Of a stretch of 64,000 bases of DNA, positions 55,327 to 64,000 are shown piece by piece. The notes under the pieces were generated by a model that had not been told where the DNA came from, made no database searches, and saw nothing but the letters and a program-made list of their open reading frames with translations. The stretch spans positions 1-64,000 of the forward strand of contig JAIPJT010000005.1 of the NCBI GenBank assembly GCA_021733985.1, in the 5' to 3' direction. Position 1 is the first letter of the stretch; every line of letters begins with the position of its first letter. Both the position numbers and the translations under genes were made by a program. Source of the stretch: Victivallales bacterium. Its GTDB lineage: Bacteria > Verrucomicrobiota > Lentisphaeria > Victivallales > GWF2-38-69.

Positions 55327-56397
55327 ATGCCGGCAATAGATGAATTATTGAATTCAATGGTCGATGCAGGTGCATCTGATTTACATCTCATTGTAGAGGA
55401 GACAGCAAAGGCACGTATTGATGGAACATTAGAAAGATTTTCAGATAATCCAATACCTGAAGATCAGATGGAGCCGTTGCTGAAAGAAATCTGTACTGAA
55501 ATACAGTGGAAGAAATTCCTGAAAGAAAAACATTTATGTTTTGTTTATGAAATTCCTGAAGTTGCCCGTTTTAGAGCAACATATTCTGTTTACCAGAAAG
55601 GATATACCGCCGTATTCAGGATGATACCTCTTGAGATTTCAACTTTAGAGGAGCTTAATCTCCCTGATGTTTTCAGAAAAATATGCGAATTTCGGAGCGG
55701 TCTGGTTTGTGTTTCGGGCCCTGCCGGGAACGGGAAAAGTACTGTAATGGCCGCAATCCTCGATCACATTAACCATAATCATGATAACAGGTACGCTATT
55801 ACTGTAGAGGATACTGTGGAGTTTATTCATAAAAATAATAAATCTATCATTGAATACAGGGAGGCGGGCATACATACAGCCAGTAAAGCCGAAGCGTTAA
55901 AGAGCGCTATGAGAGCCGGTCCTGATATTGTTCTTATCGATGAACTTGACAGCAGAGAAGTTATCGAAAACGCTTTAAAATGTGCTTCAATGGGAATCCT
56001 TGTTATAGCTTCGATCAGATCATACAGTGTTATTAGTGCTATAAATAATATGATAGAATTTTTCCCTCAAGAACAACAGGGGCTCATACAGGCAATGCTC
56101 GGAGAATCTTTAAAAGCTGCAGTAACACAGCTTTTGTGTCAAAGAAAACAATTAAATGAGTCGAGGATTGCTGTACATGACATACTTCTCTGGACTGATG
56201 CTTTGCCGAATATACTCAGGAACGGTTATATAAACAATATAAATTCCGTTATTGACGGGAGCAAAAGCTCTGGAATGACATCTATAGACGGCTGTCTACA
56301 TCAGTTACTGAACGAGGAAGTTATTTCTGCTGAAGAAGCATTTATGAAATCAAACAATAAAAAAATATTCTTTAAATTTATAAAAAATGAAGAATAA
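55327..56397 (+). CDS. Divergent PilT-like ATPase, paralogue 2
   Basis: A 356-aa PilT-like protein. The N-terminal PAS-like domain starts GASDLHLIVEETAKARIDG. Walker A is GPAGNGKS (131-138), followed by ITVEDTVEFIH, and Walker B DIVLIDELDS. The His box is replaced (VIASIRSYSV) as in its upstream partner. A retraction motor or a regulator of the pseudopilin system at 23.8 kb is possible, but no link is shown. Closely spaced with the preceding and following genes. Confidence 0.85.
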   Translation: MPAIDELLNSMVDAGASDLHLIVEETAKARIDGTLERFSDNPIPEDQMEPLLKEICTEIQWKKFLKEKHLCFVYEIPEVARFRATYSVYQKGYTAVFRMIPLEISTLEELNLPDVFRKICEFRSGLVCVSGPAGNGKSTVMAAILDHINHNHDNRYAITVEDTVEFIHKNNKSIIEYREAGIHTASKAEALKSAMRAGPDIVLIDELDSREVIENALKCASMGILVIASIRSYSVISAINNMIEFFPQEQQGLIQAMLGESLKAAVTQLLCQRKQLNESRIAVHDILLWTDALPNILRNGYINNINSVIDGSKSSGMTSIDGCLHQLLNEEVISAEEAFMKSNNKKIFFKFIKNEE

Positions 56398-56418
56398 TAA
56401 CAGTTGAAGGGTATGATA

Positions 56419-57210
56419 ATGCATTATGAGTACCGGGAGAATAATTATGATACTCCTGCAAATTATCCAAATTTTTTAGGCGATAAGCTTTTTTTAAAAA
56501 CAAGAATATTTTTTTACTGCAGAATCGTAAAATTAGTCTTCGACACCAATAGGGTTATACAGAAAGGTAAATTTTCGGATAAAGCCTGGAGTGAGGCAAG
56601 TTATTATGCGTTGAGAACGATCGAAGGATGCGAAGGAAAAGTGCATATAAGGAACATGAATAATATTGATAAACATAACGGGGCCGTTGTTTTTATCGGG
56701 AACCATATGAGCATGCTTGAATCTTTCGTCCTTCCCGGTGTAATCTGTCCGCATAAAAAAATAAGTTTTGTAGTAAAAAAAAGCCTTGTGGATTATCCTT
56801 TTTTCGGATTAGTAATGCGTACTACAAGGCCGGTGATTGTTGGAAGAGTCGACCCTGCTGCTGATTTTAAAGCAGTAATGAACGATGGTTCGAAACTCTT
56901 AAAAGAGGGAAGGTCTGTTGTAGTTTTCCCGCAAAGTACGAGAAGTTCGGGTTTTAAGCCGGACGAATTTAACTCAATTGGAATAAAGCTTGCAAGAAAA
57001 GCAAAAGTGCCTGTGGTGCCAATTGCTTTGAAAACAGATTTTTGGGGAAACGGAAAAATATTTAAAGATGTAGGACCTTTAAACAGAGATAAAGGAGTAT
57101 TTATAGAATTCGGAGAACCAATGGATATTAAGGGTAACGGCAAAGCTGAACACAAGAGTATAACAGAGTTTATTTCCGGTAAAATAAAAGAATGGGAAAA
57201 TAAATATTAA
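56419..57210 (+). CDS. PlsC-like 1-acylglycerol-phosphate acyltransferase
   Basis: A 263-aa lysophospholipid-type acyltransferase. Block I is NHMSMLES, an H-x4-E in place of H-x4-D; block III is VVFPQSTRS where most PlsC have FPEGTRS; block IV is VPVVPIALKTD. The variants agree with one another and look like a distinct subfamily rather than decay. No obvious membrane helix beyond one amphipathic N-terminal segment. AAGGG lies 7 bases before the chosen ATG; TTG 56404 and ATG 56413 are alternatives. Confidence 0.82.
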   Translation: MHYEYRENNYDTPANYPNFLGDKLFLKTRIFFYCRIVKLVFDTNRVIQKGKFSDKAWSEASYYALRTIEGCEGKVHIRNMNNIDKHNGAVVFIGNHMSMLESFVLPGVICPHKKISFVVKKSLVDYPFFGLVMRTTRPVIVGRVDPAADFKAVMNDGSKLLKEGRSVVVFPQSTRSSGFKPDEFNSIGIKLARKAKVPVVPIALKTDFWGNGKIFKDVGPLNRDKGVFIEFGEPMDIKGNGKAEHKSITEFISGKIKEWENKY

Positions 57211-57236
57211 AAACTGTCGTTATTCGGATAAATCAT

Positions 57237-58193
57237 ATGATCACTGTAGAAAAACTATATAAAAGTTTCGGCCGCCTAAGGGCTGTAAACGGGATTACAT
57301 TCAGTGTCGAGAAAGGGGAAATACTGGGTTTCCTGGGGCCGAACGGCGCCGGGAAAAGTACTACTATGCGTATTTTGACCGGCTATCTTAAACCAACATC
57401 AGGTACAGTAAAATTTGATAATACCGATGTCGTATTATATCCGGAAGAAATCAAAGAGAAAATTGGTTACCTGCCTGAAACTGCACCTGTATATAAAGAT
57501 ATGACTGTTAAAGGTTTCCTGAAATTTATAGCTCGTATCAGACAGGTCCCGGATATCGATACCGCTATTAGACGGGTAGTGGAACTCTGCAGCATCAGCA
57601 GTGTGTATAGACGCCCCATAGAAACTTTGTCAAAAGGTTACGTACAGCGCGTATGCCTTGCCCAGGCACTCCTGCATGACCCTGAAGTACTTATTCTTGA
57701 TGAACCTACAGACGGGCTCGATCCTATTCAGAAGAAGGAGATACAGGAATTGATAAAGAAAATGGGTGAGAGAAAAACGATCCTTATATCCACTCATATG
57801 CTTGATGAGGTAGAAGAATATTGCAATCGGATAATAATTATATCAGAAGGCAGGATCAAAGCTGAAGGGGATTTAAATAAAGTAAAAACATTTTCCGGCA
57901 ATTCGAATACTTTAGTACTGGAACTGTCGAACGATAATGCTGTAAAGTTAGGTCCTTTCATCTTTAAAGATATTAAACAGTGTGACATTATGTTCACAAA
58001 GGAGTTATTCAACGATTCTGTTAAATACAGGTTTTTCCCTAACGGGAATATCTCTTTATTTGAGCTGATGTGGAAAACATTCGATTACCTCAGAGAAAAC
58101 AATATCAATTTTATTGATTTTAAATATGATAACGGTTCCCTTAATGATGCATTTAGAAGCGTTGTTAATCCAAATTCAAAAACCATGCTGTAG
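57237..58193 (+). CDS. ABC transporter ATPase (GldA-like)
   Basis: A 318-aa ABC ATPase. Walker A GPNGAGKST is at 34-42, the signature variant LSKGYVQRVCLAQALLH (LSxGxxQR), Walker B VLILDEPTDGLDP, and the H-loop ISTHMLDEVEEYC. A C-terminal extension of about 80 residues is typical of ABC-2 exporters of the gliding (GldA) or CcmA type. The permease-GldG fusion is 97 bp downstream. Substrate unknown. Confidence 0.93.
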   Translation: MITVEKLYKSFGRLRAVNGITFSVEKGEILGFLGPNGAGKSTTMRILTGYLKPTSGTVKFDNTDVVLYPEEIKEKIGYLPETAPVYKDMTVKGFLKFIARIRQVPDIDTAIRRVVELCSISSVYRRPIETLSKGYVQRVCLAQALLHDPEVLILDEPTDGLDPIQKKEIQELIKKMGERKTILISTHMLDEVEEYCNRIIIISEGRIKAEGDLNKVKTFSGNSNTLVLELSNDNAVKLGPFIFKDIKQCDIMFTKELFNDSVKYRFFPNGNISLFELMWKTFDYLRENNINFIDFKYDNGSLNDAFRSVVNPNSKTML

Positions 58194-58290
58194 ACGACTG
58201 ACGGGATGTCGAACGACACAAAAAGGCCGAAAAATTTTATAACTATGACAATATCAAATTTATCTTAACTGCTAACTGTTACAGGAAAGT

Positions 58291-60888
58291 ATGCAGATAT
58301 CATTCAGACAAATAAAAAATATATTCATCAGAGAAACAATTGTATATTTTACGACGCCTCCGGCTTATGTTTTTATAGTGATTTTTCTGCTTCTGTCCGG
58401 TTTTTTTACATTTGCAACTAAACCGTTCGGTGATCTGCTTAATTCGAATAATACTTCACTCTGTAATTCTTTTTTTATATATCATCCCTGGCTTTTTTTG
58501 ATTTTAATACCTTCAATTGGAATGAGGCTTTGGTCTGAAGAGAAAAAAAGCGGTACAATTGAGCTGTTATTTACGATGCCGATAAGTTTTTTTGATGCTG
58601 TATTAGGTAAATATCTTTCCGCACTGTTTATTACATTAATAGCACTGCTATTAACTTTTCCTATTCCACTTACAGTTAACTGGCTTGGTTCTCCGGATAA
58701 TAATATTATTTTATGCGGTTATGTAGCAAGTTTTCTGCTCGCCGGGTCATATTTGGCAATAACAGAGTTTTTTTCAGCAATAACAAAGAATCAGATTATA
58801 AGCCTTATTATCTCATTTGTCGTATGCCTGCTTTTAGTTTTTGTAGGACATCCTTCCGTTACAGATTTTTTTATAAAATGGGCACCGGTTTGGCTGACAG
58901 GATTTCTCTCCCGTTTAAGTGTATTCTCTCATTATGATTTGCTGCAAAAAGGAGTAATTGATATTAATGATATTCTATTTTTTCTTTCAATTATTGTTTT
59001 TGGTCTTATCGGGACCTGTTTGGTGCTGAAAAATAAGAAAGTTATTACCGGTGTAAAAATTATACTGATTTTAATTATTATTATTTCTATAAATGTTATC
59101 TCTGCTTCTCTTTTTACCGCGAGATATGATCTTACCCAGGACAGACTTTTTACGCTTTCTGAAGGGACAAAGAACATTTTAAAAAATTTAAAATTTCCCG
59201 TCACAGTCAGGTTTTACTGTTCATATAAAGACAATCGGCTGCCTGTTCAGCTTAGAGGCTATGCAGGAAGAATAAATGATTTACTTAAAGAGTATTCTAT
59301 AATCAGCAATGGAAAGGTTAGAGTTGAAAAAATTGATCCTCTTCCTGATTCTGACTATGAAACTTCCGCTGTAATCGACGGAGTTACGGGTAAACTGCTG
59401 AAAGACGGGAAAAAATGCTATTTCGGGATAGCATTTAGCTGCATGGATAAAAATGCAGTTATTCCTTTCCTGAATCCTAATTCAGAAAAAAATGTCGAAT
59501 ATAAGATAACAAGGGCTATTTATGATGTTGTGAATTTTAAAAAGCCTAAGATCGGGATATTAAGCTCTCTCCCTGTGATGGGGGGATTTTCCGGCGTTGT
59601 AAGATTAGAAAGAAGTAAGAAAATTCCATGGATATTTGTGCAGGAGCTGCAGAAAAATTTTAATGTAGAAAAATTAGATTATGATTCGGATTGTATAGAT
59701 GAAGACATTGATGTGCTGCTTGTTTTTCATCCTAATAACCTTTCTGCTGCAACAGAATTAGCTATAGACCGGTATATTTTAAAAGGCGGAAACATGCTCG
59801 CTTTCACCGATTCATATTGTATTTCGGAAAGCATTCTTTCCATGAATAAATATGTACCGGGAGGTGAAACTTCTCCGACCTCGTCAGATTTAAAAAAGCT
59901 TTTCAATGCCTGGGGAATAAAATTTACTAGGAAAGACGACGTTGTAATCTCTCCTCAGAATTCGTATAAACCTCAGACTTTTAAAGAAAAAGAACATCCT
60001 GCCGTACTGGAGCTTTCCGGTCCGGAATATTTAAATCCAAAAAGTATAGTTACCGGAAATCTTAATAAAGTTGACTTAATTTTTACCGGTGCTTTTTCCG
60101 GCAAACCGGTAAAAGGGTTAAAAAAGGAAGTCCTGATAAAAACAAATAAATATTCTGATATTTTCAGTGGATTCAATTTTAATACAGGAACAGGGTATTT
60201 GATGAGAAACTTCAAGCCTGATAACAAATGTAAAGAAGTTGTAATAAAGTTGTCAGGAAGCTTTCCCACAGCTTTTCCTGAAAAGAACAAAAACCTGGAT
60301 GAAGATACTAAAAATCTTTTAAAATCGGTGAAACCTTCAACTGTAATTCTTGTAGGAGATGCGGATATGCTTTTTAATTCTTTTTGCGTGGCAAAAAATG
60401 AAATACGGGGAAGGTCGATACTGAATTTGATTAACAGTAATATAAGCTTTCTGCTCAATGCGGCAGATCAGCTTTCCGGTAGCCGGGATATTATAAAAAT
60501 ACGTACTCGCGGTGCTAAAAAACGGGATTTTGTTAAATTAGAAAAAATATTCAAGGCGGCTAAAAAGAAATACAGGAGACAGATTAGTGTCCTTGAACAG
60601 CAATTGCAGGAAACAAAACAGTATATAAAGAAGATTCAGGAGAATCAGGTTGAAGATAAACAGGTTAAACTCAGTGACAGCCAAATCAATACAATCAGAA
60701 AATATCGCATTAAAGAAAGAAATACAGCTAAAAAGCTAAAAGAGCTTAGGAAGCTTTTAAGAGAAAACCTCAGGCAGATAAAATTCAATATACAGCTTAT
60801 TGATATTGCAGGTCCTGCTGGACTGGTTGTTGTGATTGGCTTAATAATTTGTATATTCCGTTTTAGAAGCTATAACCGTAAGGATTAA
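58291..60888 (+). CDS. ABC-2 permease fused to a GldG-like periplasmic domain
   Basis: An 865-aa fusion of GldF-like and GldG-like parts. Residues about 1-245 have six membrane segments with LWSEEKKSGTIELLFTMPIS, the ABC-2 permease motif. A further helix (about 255-275) leads to ARYDLTQDRLFTLSEGT, the start of the GldG/DUF4350-type extracytoplasmic domain (to about 700). A coiled coil rich in Lys, Gln and Glu (about 755-830) precedes a final membrane helix. In many bacteria these are separate genes. It abuts the DUF4340 gene with no gap. Confidence 0.88.
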   Translation: MQISFRQIKNIFIRETIVYFTTPPAYVFIVIFLLLSGFFTFATKPFGDLLNSNNTSLCNSFFIYHPWLFLILIPSIGMRLWSEEKKSGTIELLFTMPISFFDAVLGKYLSALFITLIALLLTFPIPLTVNWLGSPDNNIILCGYVASFLLAGSYLAITEFFSAITKNQIISLIISFVVCLLLVFVGHPSVTDFFIKWAPVWLTGFLSRLSVFSHYDLLQKGVIDINDILFFLSIIVFGLIGTCLVLKNKKVITGVKIILILIIIISINVISASLFTARYDLTQDRLFTLSEGTKNILKNLKFPVTVRFYCSYKDNRLPVQLRGYAGRINDLLKEYSIISNGKVRVEKIDPLPDSDYETSAVIDGVTGKLLKDGKKCYFGIAFSCMDKNAVIPFLNPNSEKNVEYKITRAIYDVVNFKKPKIGILSSLPVMGGFSGVVRLERSKKIPWIFVQELQKNFNVEKLDYDSDCIDEDIDVLLVFHPNNLSAATELAIDRYILKGGNMLAFTDSYCISESILSMNKYVPGGETSPTSSDLKKLFNAWGIKFTRKDDVVISPQNSYKPQTFKEKEHPAVLELSGPEYLNPKSIVTGNLNKVDLIFTGAFSGKPVKGLKKEVLIKTNKYSDIFSGFNFNTGTGYLMRNFKPDNKCKEVVIKLSGSFPTAFPEKNKNLDEDTKNLLKSVKPSTVILVGDADMLFNSFCVAKNEIRGRSILNLINSNISFLLNAADQLSGSRDIIKIRTRGAKKRDFVKLEKIFKAAKKKYRRQISVLEQQLQETKQYIKKIQENQVEDKQVKLSDSQINTIRKYRIKERNTAKKLKELRKLLRENLRQIKFNIQLIDIAGPAGLVVVIGLIICIFRFRSYNRKD

Positions 60889-61989
60889 ATGATAATGAAC
60901 ATAAGTAAATTTAAAAGGTTTTTAATAAAGAATCATTTGTATGTGCTTGTTGCAGCTGCGATTATACTGCTCGTTATCTCTGTTTTAATCAGGGATAATA
61001 CTACAGGTTTTTTCCAACTGTATAAAACAAAAATCATAGGTAGAAAAGTTCTGCCCGAGCTGAATAAAATTAAAGAAATCGAAAAAATCATAATCTTTAA
61101 ACCCGATAAAAGAAGAATAGTTATAAACAAGAAAAAAAAACAATGGGTTATTGTGAATTTATATAATTATAATGCAGATAAAGATAAAGTAAATTCATTT
61201 TTAGAAGAGTTGAAAGAGGCAAGGATAATTCAGGTTCAACCTAAAAGTATTACTGCTGTTAAAAAACTTGAGCTTGAATTGAAAAATATTGAGCAAAATG
61301 CTGAAAAGAGCATCGCAGCAAAATTAAAACTTTATGATAAAGAAAACAAACCAGTAACTGAGATCAGTATCGGAAAAAGAAGACTTGAAAAATTACCCGG
61401 TTCAAAGGGGAAATTATACTTAGGCAGATATGTTCTCTGTGATAACTACAGTGATATTATTTTTACCGACTGCCAGTTTACATCAACTGCATTTACAAAA
61501 AATGAATGGCTGGATAAACAGTTTCCGAAAATTAAAAATATCCGCATGATCAAACTGTACAGTAACGGCAGATCTGACTGGCAAATTCAACGAGGTTCTT
61601 ACGAAGAACCTTTTGCCCTGCAGGGGATCAGAAATAAAAAGATTGAAGAATCTAAAATTTACAGGATAGAAAACGTCCTTAATAATTTTAGTTTCAAATC
61701 TGTAGCTGATCCGTCTCTTACTGTTGTTCAGACAGGGTTCGATAATCCCAAAATACTGTCCGTAGAAACTTTCTACTCCAAAAAATATATTATCAAAATA
61801 GGTAAGAAAGTAAATAACTTCTACTATGTAAAGATAGACGCTGTTGGACAACCTTTAAATAAAGTTTATAAAAACTGGGTTTATCTGATAGATTCTCGAA
61901 GAATTGAAGCCTTACTTGTCAAAAAGAAATTTTTCAAAAGCAAGCCTGAAAAAATCAGAAAAGATGCTTTCAAAATGCCAATAGGTTAA
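60889..61989 (+). CDS. DUF4340 lipoprotein-like partner of the Gld-type ABC system
   Basis: A 366-aa protein with one N-terminal membrane helix (about 16-30) and an extracytoplasmic DUF4340 domain, with the typical start of PELNKIKEIEKIIIFKPDKR and KKKQWVIVNLYNYNADKDKV. DUF4340 genes regularly follow GldA-F-G type ABC genes, as here. ATG at 60889 directly follows the upstream stop; ATG 60895 is an alternative start. Function unknown. Confidence 0.87.
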   Translation: MIMNISKFKRFLIKNHLYVLVAAAIILLVISVLIRDNTTGFFQLYKTKIIGRKVLPELNKIKEIEKIIIFKPDKRRIVINKKKKQWVIVNLYNYNADKDKVNSFLEELKEARIIQVQPKSITAVKKLELELKNIEQNAEKSIAAKLKLYDKENKPVTEISIGKRRLEKLPGSKGKLYLGRYVLCDNYSDIIFTDCQFTSTAFTKNEWLDKQFPKIKNIRMIKLYSNGRSDWQIQRGSYEEPFALQGIRNKKIEESKIYRIENVLNNFSFKSVADPSLTVVQTGFDNPKILSVETFYSKKYIIKIGKKVNNFYYVKIDAVGQPLNKVYKNWVYLIDSRRIEALLVKKKFFKSKPEKIRKDAFKMPIG

Positions 61990-62047
61990 AGTACAAATAA
62001 GATCATTAAGAAGTAACGTATTAATAATCGCTGCAACAACTCTTTTC

Positions 62048-62083
62048 AAAAAAAAAGTACAGTTCAGTAAAGAACTGTACTTT
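62048..62083 (-). terminator. Rho-independent terminator of fhs
   Basis: 12-bp stem AAAGTACAGTTC (62054-62065) and GAACTGTACTTT (62072-62083) with a 6-base loop. On the minus strand it is followed by more T residues (the A-run 62048-62053 read in reverse). It can also slow transcripts from the plus-strand ABC operon. Confidence 0.85.
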
Positions 62084-62130
62084 AGATTGAAATTTTTTAT
62101 TCTATGTCATTAAACAATGCATAATTTGGG

Positions 62131-63879
62131 TTAAAACAGGCCAACTATCCTGCCGTCGCTTTCGACATCCACATTCATATAACTGGGTTTTGAACCGAGC
62201 CCGGGCATGGTGCTTATTGCCCCTGTAAGAACATAGACGAAACCTGCTCCTGCTGAAAGTATAACATCTCTGATAGGGATAATAAAACCTTTTGGAGCAC
62301 CTTTTATATTAGGATCCGCAGTAAGAGAATACTGTGTTTTAGCCATGCATATCGGCAGGTTCCCATAATTTTTTTGAAAACTCTCAAGTTTCTTCCTTGC
62401 TGTTTCAGAAACTTCAATACCGCCTGCTCCATAGATATTTTTGGAAATTTTCTTTATCTTTTCCACTAAAGGAAGATCATCTTCATAAAGCATTTTAAAA
62501 TCAGTCTTTTCTTCGCAGGCTTCAACAATAGCCTCTGCGAGTTCTTTGCCGCCCTGACCGCCCTGTGGGTGCACTCTGCTTTCCGCAACCTTATACGCTC
62601 CGAATTCAAGAGCCTTTTTCTTTAGGAAATCAATTTCTTCTTGAGTATCAGTCGGGAACACGTTAATTGCTACTACCGGAGGTATGCCGTATACTTTTGC
62701 ATGTTCGATATGGGCTTTTAAGTTTTCTGTTCCTTCTTCAAGTGATTCAAGATCCTGAGTAACGAGTTTTTCATCAAGCGGGTTACCCGGTACTATTCTA
62801 AACCTTCCGGAATGGCTCTTGATTGCGCGCACAGTGCATACTATAACCGCAGCATCAGGAGGATTATTTGAGTATCTTGTTTTTATATTACAAAATTTTT
62901 CAAATCCCATATCAGAACCAAAACCGCCTTCAGTAACTACATAATCAGCAAGTTTCAAGGCTACTCGGTCAGATACAATAGATGAGTTACCATGAGCTAT
63001 ATTTGCAAACGGGCCTGCATGAACAAAACATGGAGTGTGTTCTGTAGTCTGCATTATTGTCGGTTTGATTGCATCTTTCATAATAACAGCCATTGCTCCG
63101 GCAACCTTGAGATCATCTGCAGTAATAGGCTCGCCGTCAGTATTGTAGGCCATTATAACTCTGCCAAAACGTTTTCTCATGTCTTCAAGATTTTCAGCAA
63201 GCGCAAGTATTGCCATCAGTTCAGAAGCTACTGTAATATCAAAAGCAGTTCTGCGGGGGACGCCATTTTGGTTTGATTTTGTTCCGGGAGTTTGAAGGCC
63301 GATTTCAATACCTCTTAAGGCTCTGTCGTTCTGGTCGACAACACGCCTCCAGACAATATTATCTTTATCTATTTTAAGTGCTTTGAGGCCTGTTCGTTTT
63401 TCGAAGTCTTCATAGCCTTTTCTTTCTTCGTGGAAAAGCCTTGTGTCGAGTGCAGCAGCACCTAAATTATGGGCGGCCGATATTGCATGAATGTCTCCTG
63501 TAAGATTCAGATTAAAGTCATCCATCGGGATAACCTGGGAATAGCCGCCTCCTGCAGCGCCGCCCTTAATTCCGAAGACTGGTCCCATACTCGGCTGTCG
63601 AATACATGTAAATACTTTTTTACCGATAGCATTCAGTCCTAAAGATGAGCCTATTGTTGTTACGGTTTTTCCTTCACCGAGAGGCGTAGGGTTTATTGCT
63701 GTTACAATAACAAGTTTCCCGTTTGGTTTATCTTTAAGGCGGCTCAGAATATCGAGACTTACTTTACCCTTAGTATGGCCATAGGGTTCAAGTTCATGGG
63801 AGAGTATTCCGGCGGATTCTGCAATTTCACTGATAGGTTTTAACTCAGCTTCCTGTGCGATTTGAAGATCTGACTTCAT
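62131..63879 (-). CDS. fhs: Formate-tetrahydrofolate ligase
   Basis: A 582-aa ATP-dependent formyl-THF synthetase of the one-carbon or Wood-Ljungdahl pathway. NPTPLGEGKTV (63-73) is the P-loop-like motif; QPSMGPVFGIKGGAAGGGYSQVIPM and the EGGFGSDMG segment are family landmarks. Length is slightly above the usual 556. AAGGAGG lies before the ATG. Confidence 0.96.
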   Translation of the reverse strand: MKSDLQIAQEAELKPISEIAESAGILSHELEPYGHTKGKVSLDILSRLKDKPNGKLVIVTAINPTPLGEGKTVTTIGSSLGLNAIGKKVFTCIRQPSMGPVFGIKGGAAGGGYSQVIPMDDFNLNLTGDIHAISAAHNLGAAALDTRLFHEERKGYEDFEKRTGLKALKIDKDNIVWRRVVDQNDRALRGIEIGLQTPGTKSNQNGVPRRTAFDITVASELMAILALAENLEDMRKRFGRVIMAYNTDGEPITADDLKVAGAMAVIMKDAIKPTIMQTTEHTPCFVHAGPFANIAHGNSSIVSDRVALKLADYVVTEGGFGSDMGFEKFCNIKTRYSNNPPDAAVIVCTVRAIKSHSGRFRIVPGNPLDEKLVTQDLESLEEGTENLKAHIEHAKVYGIPPVVAINVFPTDTQEEIDFLKKKALEFGAYKVAESRVHPQGGQGGKELAEAIVEACEEKTDFKMLYEDDLPLVEKIKKISKNIYGAGGIEVSETARKKLESFQKNYGNLPICMAKTQYSLTADPNIKGAPKGFIIPIRDVILSAGAGFVYVLTGAISTMPGLGSKPSYMNVDVESDGRIVGLF

Positions 63880-63918
63880 TTTAACCTCCTTTTTATTTAA
63901 ATGCGGTCTATTCGATAA

Positions 63919-63946
63919 ACTTTACGGATATTTAATAAATTGTCAA
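63919..63946 (-). promoter_or_regulatory. Promoter of fhs
   Basis: Consensus TTGACA (63946-63941), 16 bases, TAAAGT (63924-63919), 40 bp before the fhs start on the minus strand. Confidence 0.6.
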
Positions 63947-64000
63947 ACATTTTTAAAATAAATACATAATATTATGATAAGAGAATTCGGTTATTGAAGT

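Overview
AT-rich bacterial chromosome segment (roughly 35-40% GC by eye). No rRNA, tRNA, transposase or prophage gene was recognised. The gene content suggests an anaerobic member of the PVC group, most likely Lentisphaerota: a prepilin with a KFTLIELL leader, a GxQxGLVN surface-repeat protein, an AmmeMemoRadiSam cluster and a formate-THF ligase. This assignment is inferred from gene content only.

Region 1 (0-1.8 kb): a secreted surface-repeat protein closed by a strong terminator. Region 2 (1.8-14.9 kb): a complete type I-B CRISPR-Cas locus read leftwards: cas6b, a 604-aa protein of unknown function, cas8b, cas7, cas5, cas3, cas4, a HEAT-repeat/zinc/PD-(D/E)XK nuclease gene, cas1, cas2, an AT-rich leader, then 20 repeats of 36 nt. 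The array carries one duplicated spacer and two spacers that overlap on one target. The cas8b-7-5-3 block is visibly more AT-rich than the genes flanking it.

Region 3 (15-24.9 kb): glutamate dehydrogenase, a receiver/PEP-synthase-like hybrid protein, a DHA2 exporter convergent with an XRE-PAS regulator (both upstream regions carry GTGTAAA boxes), and a small pseudopilin cluster. Region 4 (25-35 kb): arginine deiminase, umuDC with a remnant of an SRAP gene, a GT4 glycosyltransferase paired with a GH13 sugar phosphorylase, and a large AsmA-like protein. Region 5 (35-44 kb): a Bcr/CflA exporter, then an operon of alpha/beta hydrolase, AmrS radical SAM enzyme, a small membrane protein and an exported Memo-AMMECR1 fusion, followed by a 1324-aa membrane protein joining spermidine-synthase-like, FMN-binding and NapH/NosR-type iron-sulfur modules.

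Region 6 (44-51.5 kb): DUF1848, a poly(A) polymerase/CCA-type nucleotidyltransferase, nadB, holA, prfB without a programmed frameshift, and dut. Region 7 (51.7-64 kb): argD-argF, two divergent PilT-like ATPases, a PlsC-like acyltransferase, a Gld-type ABC system (ATPase, permease-GldG fusion, DUF4340), and fhs with a clear promoter and terminator. Intergenic DNA holds a MITE-like inverted-repeat family (two members) and several palindromes.
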